A stretch of DNA of 52,656 nucleotides, taken from positions 1 through 52,656 of the forward strand of contig CAZZBZ010000018.1 of the NCBI GenBank assembly GCA_964653025.1. The letters are read 5' to 3'. This DNA comes from JABWAM01 sp964653025. Its GTDB lineage: Bacteria; Verrucomicrobiota; Verrucomicrobiia; JABWAM01. The notes under the pieces were generated by a model that was not told where the DNA came from, did no database searches, and saw nothing but the letters and a program-made list of their open reading frames with translations. Numbering within the stretch: the stretch's first letter is position 1; the number at the start of each line of letters is the position of its first letter. Positions 25,139 through 33,629 of the stretch are shown piece by piece. The position numbers were made by a program, and so were the translations under genes.

Positions 25139-25144
25139 TGAAAC

Positions 25145-27352
25145 TCAGAAGGTCTCCACGAGGTCGGAGGAGGAGGTCCCCTTGCCGGGCTTACCCGATT
25201 TGCCAGACTTGTTCTTCGCCTCCACCGCAATGGGAGCCGAAGGCTTCCCTTTCTCAGGCGCCTGATTTCGGCCGCCGCCGTACCCGTATTTCCCTTCGCC
25301 GTAGTAGTAGTAGTAGTTGTAGTAGTAGTAATCCTCTTCCTCGGACTTCACCTGGTTGAGGACGGCCCCGAGGAGGCGAACCCCCGCCTTCTCGAGAGAG
25401 GACTGGGCACGGAGCGCGAGCTGGCGCGGATAGCGACGATACTGGATGACAAGCACCGCAAGGTCCACTTCGCGAGCAAGGATGGGCGCGTCGCTAATGC
25501 CCAACACCGGGGGCGAATCAAAGAAGACCATGTCATAGCGCTGCTTGAGACTGGCGATCAGTTCGCGCATGCGGCCCATGGCGAGGATGCCGAGGGCGTC
25601 ACTCTGGTATTTGCCGCTGGGGACGAAGTGGATGTTCGGAATCGAGGTGGCCTGGATGACATCCTCGACCGGCATCCCGCCAAGGATCACGTCGGTGAGA
25701 CCCACCTTGTTATCCACTCCAAAGATGCGGTGCAGGCTCGGACGGCGGACGTCGGAGTCAACCACCAGCACCGTTTGCCCGTGCTGGGCATAGATGTAGG
25801 CGGTGTTGATGAGCGTGGTGGACTTCCCCTCGCCGGCACCCCCGCTGCAAAAGGTGATCGAGTTGGCCTGCGCATCCTTGCGCGCAAACTCGATGTTCGC
25901 GCGAAGCACACGGTAAAACTCAGCAAACGGAGACACATCGTCCAACTGAATCAGGGGTTTCACGTCGCGCGGCACCACCCCGAGCACGGGAATGCGAAGG
26001 TACTTCTCGACGTCATCCACCTTGTGGACGCTGGTGTCCAGGTATTCGATGAAGAACGCCATGGCGACGCCGAGCACGATACCCACGACGATGCTGAGGC
26101 TGATGTTCATCGGCACGTTGGGCTTGGCGGGGATGTAGGAAGGCTCCGCGGAGTCGATGATTTTGACAGGACGACGGGGCAGCCCGATCTCAATGCGCTC
26201 CTGCTTGAGGCGGGCGTTGATGTTTTCCTGGACGATCTGCTGGTTCTCGAGGTTGCGCATCGCGTCCACGAAAGGGGTGTACTTGGAGGAGTGGCTGAGG
26301 CGCTCGCGGTCGCGGATCTTCTCGATATCCTCGGTGAGGAGACCAACCCTCTGATTCTGCTCATCCACAGCGATCTTGAGGGCCCGCATGACTCCCCCGA
26401 GCTGACCATCGAGCTGCGACTTGAGGGTCTCGTAAGTTTTCTTGGCCTTGACAACATCCGGGTGGTTCGGCCCGAGCTCGGAAGCCTTGATGGTTTCCAT
26501 CATGCGCTCGGAGTCCATGACCTGGCTGATGAGGCTCGGAATGTTTCCTTCAGGCTGGAGGAAGTTGATGGTGTCCTTGAGCTCGCGAAGATCGAGCTTG
26601 GCAAGGTTCTCGAGACGAAGCTTCTGGGTCTTGAGCGCGGTCTGCGCGTCGAAAAGCTCTGACTCCTTGCGGCGCAACTCCTCCTGCTCCACGCGCCCGG
26701 CGGTGGAACTCATGTTGAGCCCGCCAAGGTCGGTGATGTTGAGCTCCTTCCGCAGGCCCTCCACTTTCTCTCGGGCCTGGCGCACCTCCTCCTTCTGGCG
26801 GGTGTATTCCTCCTCGATTTTCTGCAGGCCGCGGGTGACCTCGTTGTACTTCTCGTCGAGGCGGTACTTCTCGTAGGCCTGGGCGACGGCGTTGGCGATC
26901 TCGGCGGCCTCGCTCTTGTCTTCGCTCCATCCGCGAATTTCAAAGATGGTCGTCCCACGCGACACGCTGAGCTGCAGCTTGCCCTTCAGCATGTAATACG
27001 CGATGTCGCGGGGCAGGTCCGCGCCCCCGCCCTTCTTGCCACCCCAGCGTTGCTGGAGTTTGAGTTGGTCCACGACCGGATAAAGCACTTCCTTCGACTG
27101 GATGATCTCGAACTGGGTGGCAAACGTCACCATGTCCATCCCGCCCATGTCGCGGCCATACAATGAAACTGCCGGACGATCGCTCTCGACACTCATGCGA
27201 GCCACCGAGACGTACTGCTTCGGCGTGTTCAGGGTGTAAATTGTCGCCGAGGCCGTGACCAGAAGGATCACGGTAAGGATGACGAACTTATGAATCTTGA
27301 CGACCCGCCAGTAGTCGAGAAAATGCAGGGTGGTCTCGACGGGCGGATTCAT
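25145..27352 (-). CDS. Exopolysaccharide tyrosine kinase, Wzc/BY-kinase type
   Basis: The 735-residue inner-membrane protein combines a chain-length (Wzz) domain with a BY-kinase. The first TM is at about residues 22-42, a long coiled-coil periplasmic region extends to about 420, and the second TM is near 425-445. Walker A GGAGEGKSTT (about 503), Walker A' VVDSDVRRPS (about 530) and Walker B VFFDSPPVLG (about 610) are intact. The C-terminal tail has 11 tyrosines between about residues 675 and 691, encoded by a TAC run, which are the expected autophosphorylation sites. It controls polymerisation and export of a surface polysaccharide. The beta-barrel and FecR-like genes are upstream on the same strand. 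Confidence 0.93.
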   Translation of the reverse strand: MNPPVETTLHFLDYWRVVKIHKFVILTVILLVTASATIYTLNTPKQYVSVARMSVESDRPAVSLYGRDMGGMDMVTFATQFEIIQSKEVLYPVVDQLKLQQRWGGKKGGGADLPRDIAYYMLKGKLQLSVSRGTTIFEIRGWSEDKSEAAEIANAVAQAYEKYRLDEKYNEVTRGLQKIEEEYTRQKEEVRQAREKVEGLRKELNITDLGGLNMSSTAGRVEQEELRRKESELFDAQTALKTQKLRLENLAKLDLRELKDTINFLQPEGNIPSLISQVMDSERMMETIKASELGPNHPDVVKAKKTYETLKSQLDGQLGGVMRALKIAVDEQNQRVGLLTEDIEKIRDRERLSHSSKYTPFVDAMRNLENQQIVQENINARLKQERIEIGLPRRPVKIIDSAEPSYIPAKPNVPMNISLSIVVGIVLGVAMAFFIEYLDTSVHKVDDVEKYLRIPVLGVVPRDVKPLIQLDDVSPFAEFYRVLRANIEFARKDAQANSITFCSGGAGEGKSTTLINTAYIYAQHGQTVLVVDSDVRRPSLHRIFGVDNKVGLTDVILGGMPVEDVIQATSIPNIHFVPSGKYQSDALGILAMGRMRELIASLKQRYDMVFFDSPPVLGISDAPILAREVDLAVLVIQYRRYPRQLALRAQSSLEKAGVRLLGAVLNQVKSEEEDYYYYNYYYYYGEGKYGYGGGRNQAPEKGKPSAPIAVEAKNKSGKSGKPGKGTSSSDLVETF
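25301..25330 (-). repeat. TAC trinucleotide run encoding the tyrosine tail
   Basis: On the coding strand nine TAC codons occur with one AAC break (four then five). The perfect trinucleotide period means replication slippage could change the number of tyrosines without a frameshift. Confidence 0.9.
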
Positions 27353-27370
27353 GGCGGCTTCCCGAGACAG

Positions 27371-27379
27371 AAGTAAAAA
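27371..27379 (-). promoter_or_regulatory. TTTTTACTT motif upstream of the tyrosine kinase gene
   Basis: On the minus strand this 9-mer lies about 18 bases upstream of the kinase ATG. The same 9-mer occurs upstream of the beta-barrel gene (28636-28644) and of the FecR-like gene (29973-29981). A shared regulatory site is possible, but the motif is short. Confidence 0.3.
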
Positions 27380-27399
27380 TGCCGGCGCACGACTGGCGC

Positions 27400-28614
27400 C
27401 TAGAAGAGGACGCTGGCCCCAACGCTCACCACGTTCCGTCGATAGGCGCGGTTGGGAAGTTCGGAGTCAAGCCGGGTCCATGTATAATTCAGGTCGAGGG
27501 AGAGGTTCTCGCGCAGCTTCCATGAGAACACCTGGCTGACCACATAGGTCATGTCATTATAGGAACCGGTGTCCTCGGTGTTGGCGATGGCGTTGGTCAA
27601 CTCGTTGTTCACGATGTTCATCGAGGTGCTGGAGGAGAGGTCGCGCGCAAAGTTCCAACTGAATGCCATGTAGCCCGAGGTGGTCGTGGAAAAATAGTAC
27701 GACTGAACATCCGTCTCCTGGAAGGAGTGGCGCGCGCCGGCGCTGAGCGTGGCCTTTTCTGAAATCGCGTACGAGGTGCCGAAGTCAAAGAAGGGCTCCG
27801 TGTGGCTCTCCTTGGAGGTGGCGTTGTCCTCCGTGCGGAGGGAAACTCCCGCGTTGAGGGAGGCGTTCCACTTGGATGTGATCGACTGGCTGATCCCCGC
27901 GGTCAGGTTGTGGCTCTCCGCATCGCGCGGGCTGGTATCGTAGTCAATGATGGTGTAGGTGTACCCCCCCGAAAGGGAGGTCTTCTCCGTCAGGCGATAG
28001 CGCAGGGTCGGGCCCACGGTGATCGCATTGCGTGCAAGATCCTGGCGCGACTGGGCATCGCTGTAGTACCACAGGTCGTCGCCCACCGAGATGTCCAGGA
28101 ACCACTTCGAACTGATCTGGTAGGAAAGCCCGGCATTGAACCCGTTGTTCACATAATCCCCCTCATACCGATAGACTGTGTTGTTGTCCGCGAGTTGGGG
28201 CTCCCTCCCGAAGCGGAAGTGATCCGAAATATCGAGGCTGAGGCGCGGGCTGAACGTGTGCGCAAACGTCATGTCAATCGCATCGCTGAAGTCGAACATG
28301 TCGCCGGGACGGTCCGCGAAAAAATTTCCGTTCATCGAGGTGGACACGCTGAAAAAAGAGGTGTCCGTCGGGTAGGAGTAGCGCCCCATCCCGGTGAAAC
28401 CGCCGAACCAACTCCCCTTTGGATTGGACGTCTGCGTCATCGGGTTGTCGTCATACCCGGTCCTCAAGCCCGCGGAAATGGCCCACCGTTTCCCCTGCTT
28501 GACCGTCCCATCCGGGTCATACACGGCACGGGCCGTGGGAAGAAGAAAAAGGGCGAGGACCACACCCCACAGGAGGACTTTCGGTCCACATGCACGTTCC
28601 ATGTTCGTAGTCAA
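27400..28614 (-). CDS. Outer-membrane beta-barrel protein, exopolysaccharide-associated
   Basis: The 404-residue protein has a signal peptide (hydrophobic stretch ending TARAVYD) and many short amphipathic strands with aromatic ends, such as RLSLDISDHFRFG and TSLSGGYTYTIIDY. It ends GASVLF, with the C-terminal phenylalanine needed for barrel insertion. It resembles porin-like barrels in exopolysaccharide loci rather than TonB receptors. The location next to a Wzc-type kinase suggests a polysaccharide secretion channel or surface barrel. No specific family name can be assigned by eye. A second ATG at 28602 is possible. Confidence 0.75.
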   Translation of the reverse strand: MTTNMERACGPKVLLWGVVLALFLLPTARAVYDPDGTVKQGKRWAISAGLRTGYDDNPMTQTSNPKGSWFGGFTGMGRYSYPTDTSFFSVSTSMNGNFFADRPGDMFDFSDAIDMTFAHTFSPRLSLDISDHFRFGREPQLADNNTVYRYEGDYVNNGFNAGLSYQISSKWFLDISVGDDLWYYSDAQSRQDLARNAITVGPTLRYRLTEKTSLSGGYTYTIIDYDTSPRDAESHNLTAGISQSITSKWNASLNAGVSLRTEDNATSKESHTEPFFDFGTSYAISEKATLSAGARHSFQETDVQSYYFSTTTSGYMAFSWNFARDLSSSTSMNIVNNELTNAIANTEDTGSYNDMTYVVSQVFSWKLRENLSLDLNYTWTRLDSELPNRAYRRNVVSVGASVLF

Positions 28615-28635
28615 CGGGTTACGCCTGAAGGATAC

Positions 28636-28644
28636 AAGTAAAAA
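28636..28644 (-). promoter_or_regulatory. TTTTTACTT motif upstream of the beta-barrel gene
   Basis: Second copy of the 9-mer, about 22 bases upstream of the ATG at 28614 and within a longer T-run. See 27371. Confidence 0.3.
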
Positions 28645-28660
28645 AACACGCGCCGGTCGG

Positions 28661-29869
28661 TCACTTGATCGGCGTGACCTCGATATTGACCTGCTGCCCG
28701 CCGCCGAGTGCCAGATTTAGCATGGAGGTGAGTTCGGAAAGGGTCATCAGGCTCTCGTTCGCAAACGGAGGAGGCTGGTTAAAAAGCGTTGCAGCCTGCT
28801 GGACTGCATCCACGATACTTGCCAGCGCAGAGCCGCTGGTCGTCGTGATGGTCACGTTCACCACCTGCCCCCCCGCCCCAATGGCTTGCAAGGTGATCAC
28901 CGCCGTCTGACCCGGTCCGAGGTTCTGCACCCCACCACCGAGGGAACTGAAGTACTGGGCTCCGCCCGTGATCACGGTGTACCAAGCCTTCTGCTGGACC
29001 TCCACGACCATCTTCCAGCCGTTGGCCATGCGGATCTCACGGCGGTTCAGCGTGATGGACTGCTCCTCGGCCACGCGCGCGCTGAACTTGCATCCCGCGG
29101 CGCGATCCACCTCGAACTTGCCAAGTGAGTCGCGCATCACAAACTGCGACGCCTTGTTCATTGGGTCCACGATGCTCACCACTTCGCCCTTCACGATATA
29201 AACCACCACGGCACGCACCGGCTGGTTGTTCACGAGGTCCTGGCGGAGCATTTCGATCGTCAGTTCCGAGTTTTCTAAAATTCTCTGTGCCGCCCCCTTT
29301 ACATAGACCACGTCAATCTGCCCATCCTTGCCCGTACGGAACGACATGCCCTCCTTGACCAGTTGGAGCTTGCCGAGGCGGTTCCACGTGCCGCCGGCTC
29401 CTTCGCGAAACTCCGCGGTCCCTTTCACATCAATCACCAGGCGCGCGATCGACGGGTCGCGCTCCTCGAGCGACTTCGGCACTGACTTGCCGGTCGCCCC
29501 CCCAAAACTGAAGCCGGCAAGCGTCAGGGCCTCGAGATAGCTCTTCGGATCGTCCGAATTCTTTGGCTTGAGGCCGAGGTACTTGGCCATCACCACAAAA
29601 AAATCCTCCTTGGTCGCCACCGCCCCGATGCGCCATCCCTCGATGGGCGTCCACCCGCGCCCCGAAAGCGCCTGCGCAGCCGCTTCGCCGGTGACAGGAG
29701 TCGGGATTCCATCAGCGAGGCCGCTGATGAACGCGACGCGCTTGGCCAGTTCGCCCTGCGTCATGTACTGCTTGGATCCCGTCGTCGCAGCAATCTCCGC
29801 TCGCGCGAGCGAGATTCCGGCGAGAAGGAGGGTTGCGATTACGCACCCGATCAAGTGCCTCGTTTTCAT
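28661..29869 (-). CDS. Exported FecR-domain-like protein
   Basis: The 402-residue product starts with a signal peptide (MKTRHLIG, a hydrophobic run, then ARAEIAAT). A middle part, about residues 155-275, resembles FecR domains: AEFREGAGGTWNRLGKLQLV, then GMSFRTGKDGQIDV. The tail is glycine- and alanine-rich. FecR-like domains occur in anti-sigma proteins and in exported surface proteins; with no TM after the signal peptide, an exported role is more likely here. A good ribosome binding site (CAGGAG) is eight bases before the ATG at 29869. It leads the minus-strand block that continues with the beta-barrel and kinase genes. Confidence 0.65.
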   Translation of the reverse strand: MKTRHLIGCVIATLLLAGISLARAEIAATTGSKQYMTQGELAKRVAFISGLADGIPTPVTGEAAAQALSGRGWTPIEGWRIGAVATKEDFFVVMAKYLGLKPKNSDDPKSYLEALTLAGFSFGGATGKSVPKSLEERDPSIARLVIDVKGTAEFREGAGGTWNRLGKLQLVKEGMSFRTGKDGQIDVVYVKGAAQRILENSELTIEMLRQDLVNNQPVRAVVVYIVKGEVVSIVDPMNKASQFVMRDSLGKFEVDRAAGCKFSARVAEEQSITLNRREIRMANGWKMVVEVQQKAWYTVITGGAQYFSSLGGGVQNLGPGQTAVITLQAIGAGGQVVNVTITTTSGSALASIVDAVQQAATLFNQPPPFANESLMTLSELTSMLNLALGGGQQVNIEVTPIK

Positions 29870-29914
29870 AGTTTCACTCCTGATGCTGGCAAACCCCCAC
29901 CTGTACCACCGCAC

Positions 29915-30364
29915 GGCTTGAGCCCACCTCTATTCATACAGACTTACCGTATCCCCCGTCTCGGGTAAACTCAAGTAAAAACTACTGGGCACGCAATAAA
30001 TTTGTTTGGCATGGAGTCGGGGTCACAACACCCCAATCCCGCTGCAGAACACGACGGGCTACCAGGGTAGGCGGTGTCGTCCTTGCCACTGAAGGAAAAT
30101 CATCGAAAGAAACAGGGGGTAAAGTTTTTTTGAGAATGGTGGGGGATGTGGGGTCATCCCACCAATCTGGGCAACAGATGAAATCCGTTAGCACCGCGCA
30201 TCTTTCGCTGCAAGTCCTTGGATTTCAATAGCTTAAGGAAACCCGCCAAGAACGATCGCGTGTTTTTTTGTTGCATTGACCGCTCATTTTGACCATAGGG
30301 CCATACGGGGCACCCCCAGCACCCTCTCAACCCCCGCCCAACCGGGCAAAAAAATCCTCCTCCC
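29915..30364. other. Intergenic region with promoter-like sites and a small hairpin
   Basis: About 450 bases separate the divergent FecR-like and antitoxin genes and hold no convincing gene. Contents seen are the TTTTTACTT motif (29973-29981), a 7-bp inverted pair TGGTGGG/CCCACCA at 30138-30144 and 30159-30165 with a nested GTGGG/CCCAC hairpin, and T-rich stretches near 30260. No clear promoter boxes were assigned. Confidence 0.4.
29973..29981 (-). promoter_or_regulatory. TTTTTACTT motif upstream of the FecR-like gene
   Basis: Third copy of the 9-mer, about 100 bases upstream of the ATG at 29869. See 27371. Confidence 0.25.
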
Positions 30365-30589
30365 ATGACACGTACCGTGAGCATCTCCGTGGCAAAAAGC
30401 CATCTCTCCGAACTGGTTGGCCGCACGATGTACGCGGGCGACCATATCATCGTCGAGCGACATGGCAAGGCGGTCGCCGTGATCGTGCCGGTCGAGGACT
30501 ACACCGATTTTGAGAAGACCCGACGGGAGCGCGAAGGTCGCGCTCAGGATCGCCGCCAACAGACCTTCCCCGAGATTTCCCCTCGCTAG
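30365..30589 (+). CDS. Phd/YefM-family antitoxin, orphan
   Basis: The 74-residue protein begins MTRTVSISVAKSHLSELVGR, continues HIIVERHGKAVAVIVPVEDY and ends in a charged helix, which is the Phd/YefM DNA-binding antitoxin pattern. Normally a RelE-, Doc- or PIN-type toxin gene follows. Here the next gene, 15 bases downstream, is pilM, and no toxin-like frame is seen on either side. It may be a remnant or may regulate the pilus operon from its promoter position. The ATG lacks a normal ribosome binding site. Confidence 0.8.
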   Translation: MTRTVSISVAKSHLSELVGRTMYAGDHIIVERHGKAVAVIVPVEDYTDFEKTRREREGRAQDRRQQTFPEISPR

Positions 30590-30604
30590 AGAGAACACAC
30601 CCTC

Positions 30605-31789
30605 ATGTTCGGCAAGACGCCCAATGCAATCGTCGGGGTGGATTTGGGCAGCCACTCCATCAAGGCCGTGCGCCTTCAGCGCACGGGCAGCGCTTTCACT
30701 CTCGCCCGTGTGAGCCTCGTGCTTTCCAACCGCGATCCCCAGAGCCAGACCCTTCCCACCGAGCATGAGATGGCCACGCTCATCAAGTCCGCCCTCTCGC
30801 TCGTGAGGGCTTCCGGCGCCCATATCCACCTCGCGGTCAACAGCCCGAATAGCACCATTCGCTATGTGGATCTTCCATGCATGCCGCTGGACAATCTTCG
30901 CTCGGCTCTCAGATACAGCAGCGCCACTCACCTCCGCCAGAACTTCGAAAACTACACCTTCGACGCCTGTGCGCTTGAAGACGACGGCGCATTCGCTTCG
31001 TCCACGCGCAAGGGTGCGTCCTCGGGTGCGGGCAAGGCAAAGGCCTTGGTCGGGGGCCTTCCCAACACCGAAGCGATGCTCTACTACCATGCCGCGCGAC
31101 GGGCCGGGGCCAGGCCTCGCTCCCTCCAGCTCGCCCCCATCGCGCTGATTAATGGCTTGGAAGCCGCCAACCCGGAAATCTTCACCGGTGAGTCCATCGT
31201 CCTCCTCGACATGGGCCTGCTCACCACCTCGCTGACGATCCTCGACCGCGGTAAGCCACAACTCACCCGTGCGGTACCCGTGGGCGGACGGCATCTCACC
31301 GAGTACATCGCCCAGGGGTCCAACTCCGAGTATACCCGCGCCGAGCGCTCCAAGACTCAGGGTGAAGCCGACCTCGCCCAGGCCCTCGCGCATGCGGGCT
31401 CCAACCTCATCCGCGAGATTCTCTCCTCCATCAACTTCTTTGAGAAGAACACCGAGCAGGCCGTCTCCCGCATCCTCGTGGTCGGTGCCTCGGCCCGCTC
31501 CGAAACCTTGATTGCCGCTCTCGCCGACCAGTCCGGAAAGACCTGCCAACCTTGGTGTCCAAGCGGCAGGCTCTCACTCCATCTCCCTGTCGAGCAGCGG
31601 GAGATGTTCGCCGCCAACCATGTATCCTTTGCCACCGCCATCGGCGCGGCCCTCAGCCACCTGCCCCCTGCCATCTCCGCGCTCCCCGCCACACGCCCCG
31701 CCCCCGCCAAATCTGCGGTGTCTCCCTCTCTCTCCATCCCGCCCAACGCCTCGCGCGCGGCCACCCGCCCCCCCTCTCGAGCTACCTGA
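30605..31789 (+). CDS. pilM: Type IV pilus assembly protein PilM
   Basis: The 394-residue protein has an actin-like ATPase fold. The first phosphate-binding segment GVDLGSHSIKAV is at about residues 10-21, and VLLDMGLLTTSLTI marks the second at about 200. PilM binds the N-terminus of PilN and sits on the cytoplasmic side of the inner-membrane alignment complex. The C-terminal 40 residues are proline- and alanine-rich and may be a flexible tail. It starts the pilM-N-O-P-Q operon; pilN begins six bases after its stop. Confidence 0.93.
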   Translation: MFGKTPNAIVGVDLGSHSIKAVRLQRTGSAFTLARVSLVLSNRDPQSQTLPTEHEMATLIKSALSLVRASGAHIHLAVNSPNSTIRYVDLPCMPLDNLRSALRYSSATHLRQNFENYTFDACALEDDGAFASSTRKGASSGAGKAKALVGGLPNTEAMLYYHAARRAGARPRSLQLAPIALINGLEAANPEIFTGESIVLLDMGLLTTSLTILDRGKPQLTRAVPVGGRHLTEYIAQGSNSEYTRAERSKTQGEADLAQALAHAGSNLIREILSSINFFEKNTEQAVSRILVVGASARSETLIAALADQSGKTCQPWCPSGRLSLHLPVEQREMFAANHVSFATAIGAALSHLPPAISALPATRPAPAKSAVSPSLSIPPNASRAATRPPSRAT

Positions 31790-31795
31790 ACCGCC

Positions 31796-32500
31796 ATGTA
31801 CCGGCTCAATCTTTTTTACGACCAGCAACGGATCCAGCGCGAGAAGGATCTGGACCCGGTCCGCCTCGCCATCCTCGGTGGACTCGTGGCCGCCTTGCTC
31901 ATCCTACTCTACTGGAGTTTGATCTACATCCGCATGGGAGACCTCCGCGCCGAGTTGGATGGCCGTCGCAAGGCCCTTGCAAAACTCGACGGTGAACTCA
32001 AGAACCTCGGAACCCTCACTGACCTCGCTCGCATTCAAGGACAGGCCCAGCTCCTTCAGGAGCGTATGGAATATCGCACCTCCATTGCCACCCAACTCGA
32101 CATCTTGCGTGACGTCGTACCCACCAACTGCCAGCTCCGCGTGTTCAAGACACAGCGTGGGCTTCAGACCAGCGAAACCAGCACCAAGGACCGAAAAGGA
32201 AACCTCGTCGTCACCAAAACCGTCGTCCCAACCCTCAACCTCCTCCTCGAAGTCGAAAACCGCGGGAAGGACAAGGTGGAGGTCCTCCAAACGAGGGACC
32301 GCTTCCTCGATCAACTCCGTCAAGCCCCCCGCCTTCGGGAATGGGCGGTCCAAACCACCTCCGAGGGCAGCACCAACTCCCTCAACCGCGTGGACCTCGT
32401 ATCGAGCCAGACTCCCGATGCCGCGCGGGGAACGGCGATGGGAGTGTTCGGATTCCGCCTCCCGCTCGCACTCAAGGAACCTCCCAGGGAGGCCCCATGA
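31796..32500 (+). CDS. pilN: PilN-like inner-membrane pilus assembly protein
   Basis: The 234-residue protein begins MYRLNLFYDQQR, whose INLL-like start is the PilM-binding motif of PilN. One TM follows at about residues 27-47, then a coiled coil (GDLRAELDGRRKALAKLDG). The periplasmic part is of low similarity to other PilN proteins. The stop overlaps the pilO ATG. Assignment rests on gene order as much as on sequence. Confidence 0.8.
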   Translation: MYRLNLFYDQQRIQREKDLDPVRLAILGGLVAALLILLYWSLIYIRMGDLRAELDGRRKALAKLDGELKNLGTLTDLARIQGQAQLLQERMEYRTSIATQLDILRDVVPTNCQLRVFKTQRGLQTSETSTKDRKGNLVVTKTVVPTLNLLLEVENRGKDKVEVLQTRDRFLDQLRQAPRLREWAVQTTSEGSTNSLNRVDLVSSQTPDAARGTAMGVFGFRLPLALKEPPREAP

Positions 32501-33057
32501 AGTTTAATGCCGAAAAAGTCCGCCAGTTTACGCTCACCCTGATTCTCGTCCTCGGGGTGCTGGGTGCCCTTTGGTACTTCCTCGTGTATGGGCTCATCGT
32601 CAGGCGCGAGATGGACGAAAAGGAAAAGGAAAACCTCGGGACGAAGCTCGCCGCGCAGCAGAGGGCCATCCAGACAGAGATCAGCAACCGCACCACCGCG
32701 CAGGTCTACAAGGAGTTTATCACCTCCTGCGAAAAACAGATTCCCCGCGAAAATGTCGAAACCTGGCTCGTCCGCGAAATCAGCCAGGTGGCCACCCGTC
32801 ATGGCCTCCAGATCGCCAACACCGTGATGCAGCCTCCTCTCGAGGGCAGCAACCTCAAGTTCCGCAACCAGCCCTACCGCCTTGAGGGCTTCGTGTTCGA
32901 TCTCGAGGGTGAGTACAACCAGATCGGGCTCTTTCTCGAGGACCTCGAAAACAGCATGCCCCTCGCCGAGTTGGACGAAATCGAGTTCGCCGCCGGCACC
33001 TCCTCCGCTCGCCACATCCACAAGGCGAATCTCCGCCTCACCATGCTCGCGCGATGA
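32497..33057 (+). CDS. pilO: PilO-like inner-membrane pilus assembly protein
   Basis: The 186-residue protein has one N-terminal TM (about residues 10-32), a charged coiled-coil part and a ferredoxin-like periplasmic domain (FVFDLEGEYNQIGLFLEDLEN). It partners PilN in the inner-membrane complex. The ATG overlaps the pilN stop as ATGA, and AGGGAGG lies five bases before it. Confidence 0.8.
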   Translation: MKFNAEKVRQFTLTLILVLGVLGALWYFLVYGLIVRREMDEKEKENLGTKLAAQQRAIQTEISNRTTAQVYKEFITSCEKQIPRENVETWLVREISQVATRHGLQIANTVMQPPLEGSNLKFRNQPYRLEGFVFDLEGEYNQIGLFLEDLENSMPLAELDEIEFAAGTSSARHIHKANLRLTMLAR

Positions 33058-33629
33058 ACCTCCTCCCCTCATCGCGGCTCCCGCGCCCCCCCGCCCGCAC
33101 CGCGTGGCGAGAGGGACTCACTCTCCTGGTTTTCCTCGCCCTCGCCCCCTCCTCCCTCCTCCTCTCCCAGGACCCCGCCGCTCCCGCTCCCGTGGACGGG
33201 GCCACCGCATCTCCCTTCACCAATGCCATCCCCCGCGCTGTATTCCGCGATCTCCCCGAGGAACGCGATCCCTTTTCCCCCGTCGGCTATGTGAAACCGA
33301 GGCTACCCAAGCCCGGCGAGGCCGTCGCCCCTCCGAAGCCAATCGTCGAGTTCGAGAAGTACCTCGTCGTCACCGGCATCAGCTTCATGGGAACGGGCTC
33401 CATCGCCACCCTCGCCAGCGGGCTCATCATCGAGCCCGGCGAGACCTACCCCATCAAGGATGGCGAGGGGAAGACCCTCGCCGAGTACAAGGTGCTTTCC
33501 ATCTCCGAGGAAAAGGTCGTCGCCCTTTTCGAGGGGAAGGAGTACGAGTTCAAGGTGCGCGGCACCGACCTCGAACGCTTCATCGAGAAGGAGGATCCCA
33601 ATGAGAAAAATGAAAAAAAGAATCCCTAG
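33054..33629 (+). CDS. pilP: PilP-like periplasmic pilus assembly protein
   Basis: The 191-residue protein has a long hydrophobic N-terminal signal or TM (about residues 20-38), a proline-rich linker and a beta-rich domain around residues 100-170 (GISFMGTGSIATLASG). PilP is a lipoprotein in model systems; here no lipobox cysteine is seen. The ATG overlaps the pilO stop. Its 3' end overlaps pilQ by 29 bases. Sequence similarity is weak; gene order supports the call. Confidence 0.75.
   Translation: MNLLPSSRLPRPPARTAWREGLTLLVFLALAPSSLLLSQDPAAPAPVDGATASPFTNAIPRAVFRDLPEERDPFSPVGYVKPRLPKPGEAVAPPKPIVEFEKYLVVTGISFMGTGSIATLASGLIIEPGETYPIKDGEGKTLAEYKVLSISEEKVVALFEGKEYEFKVRGTDLERFIEKEDPNEKNEKKNP

Noticed and set aside
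25301..25330. Ordinary mobile repeat
   Set aside because: The trinucleotide run encodes the functional tyrosine tail of a BY-kinase, so it is a coding feature rather than an inserted repeat.
30154..30468. Possible toxin partner for the antitoxin on the minus strand
   Set aside because: The frame overlaps the antitoxin antisense and its translation resembles no RelE, Doc or PIN toxin.
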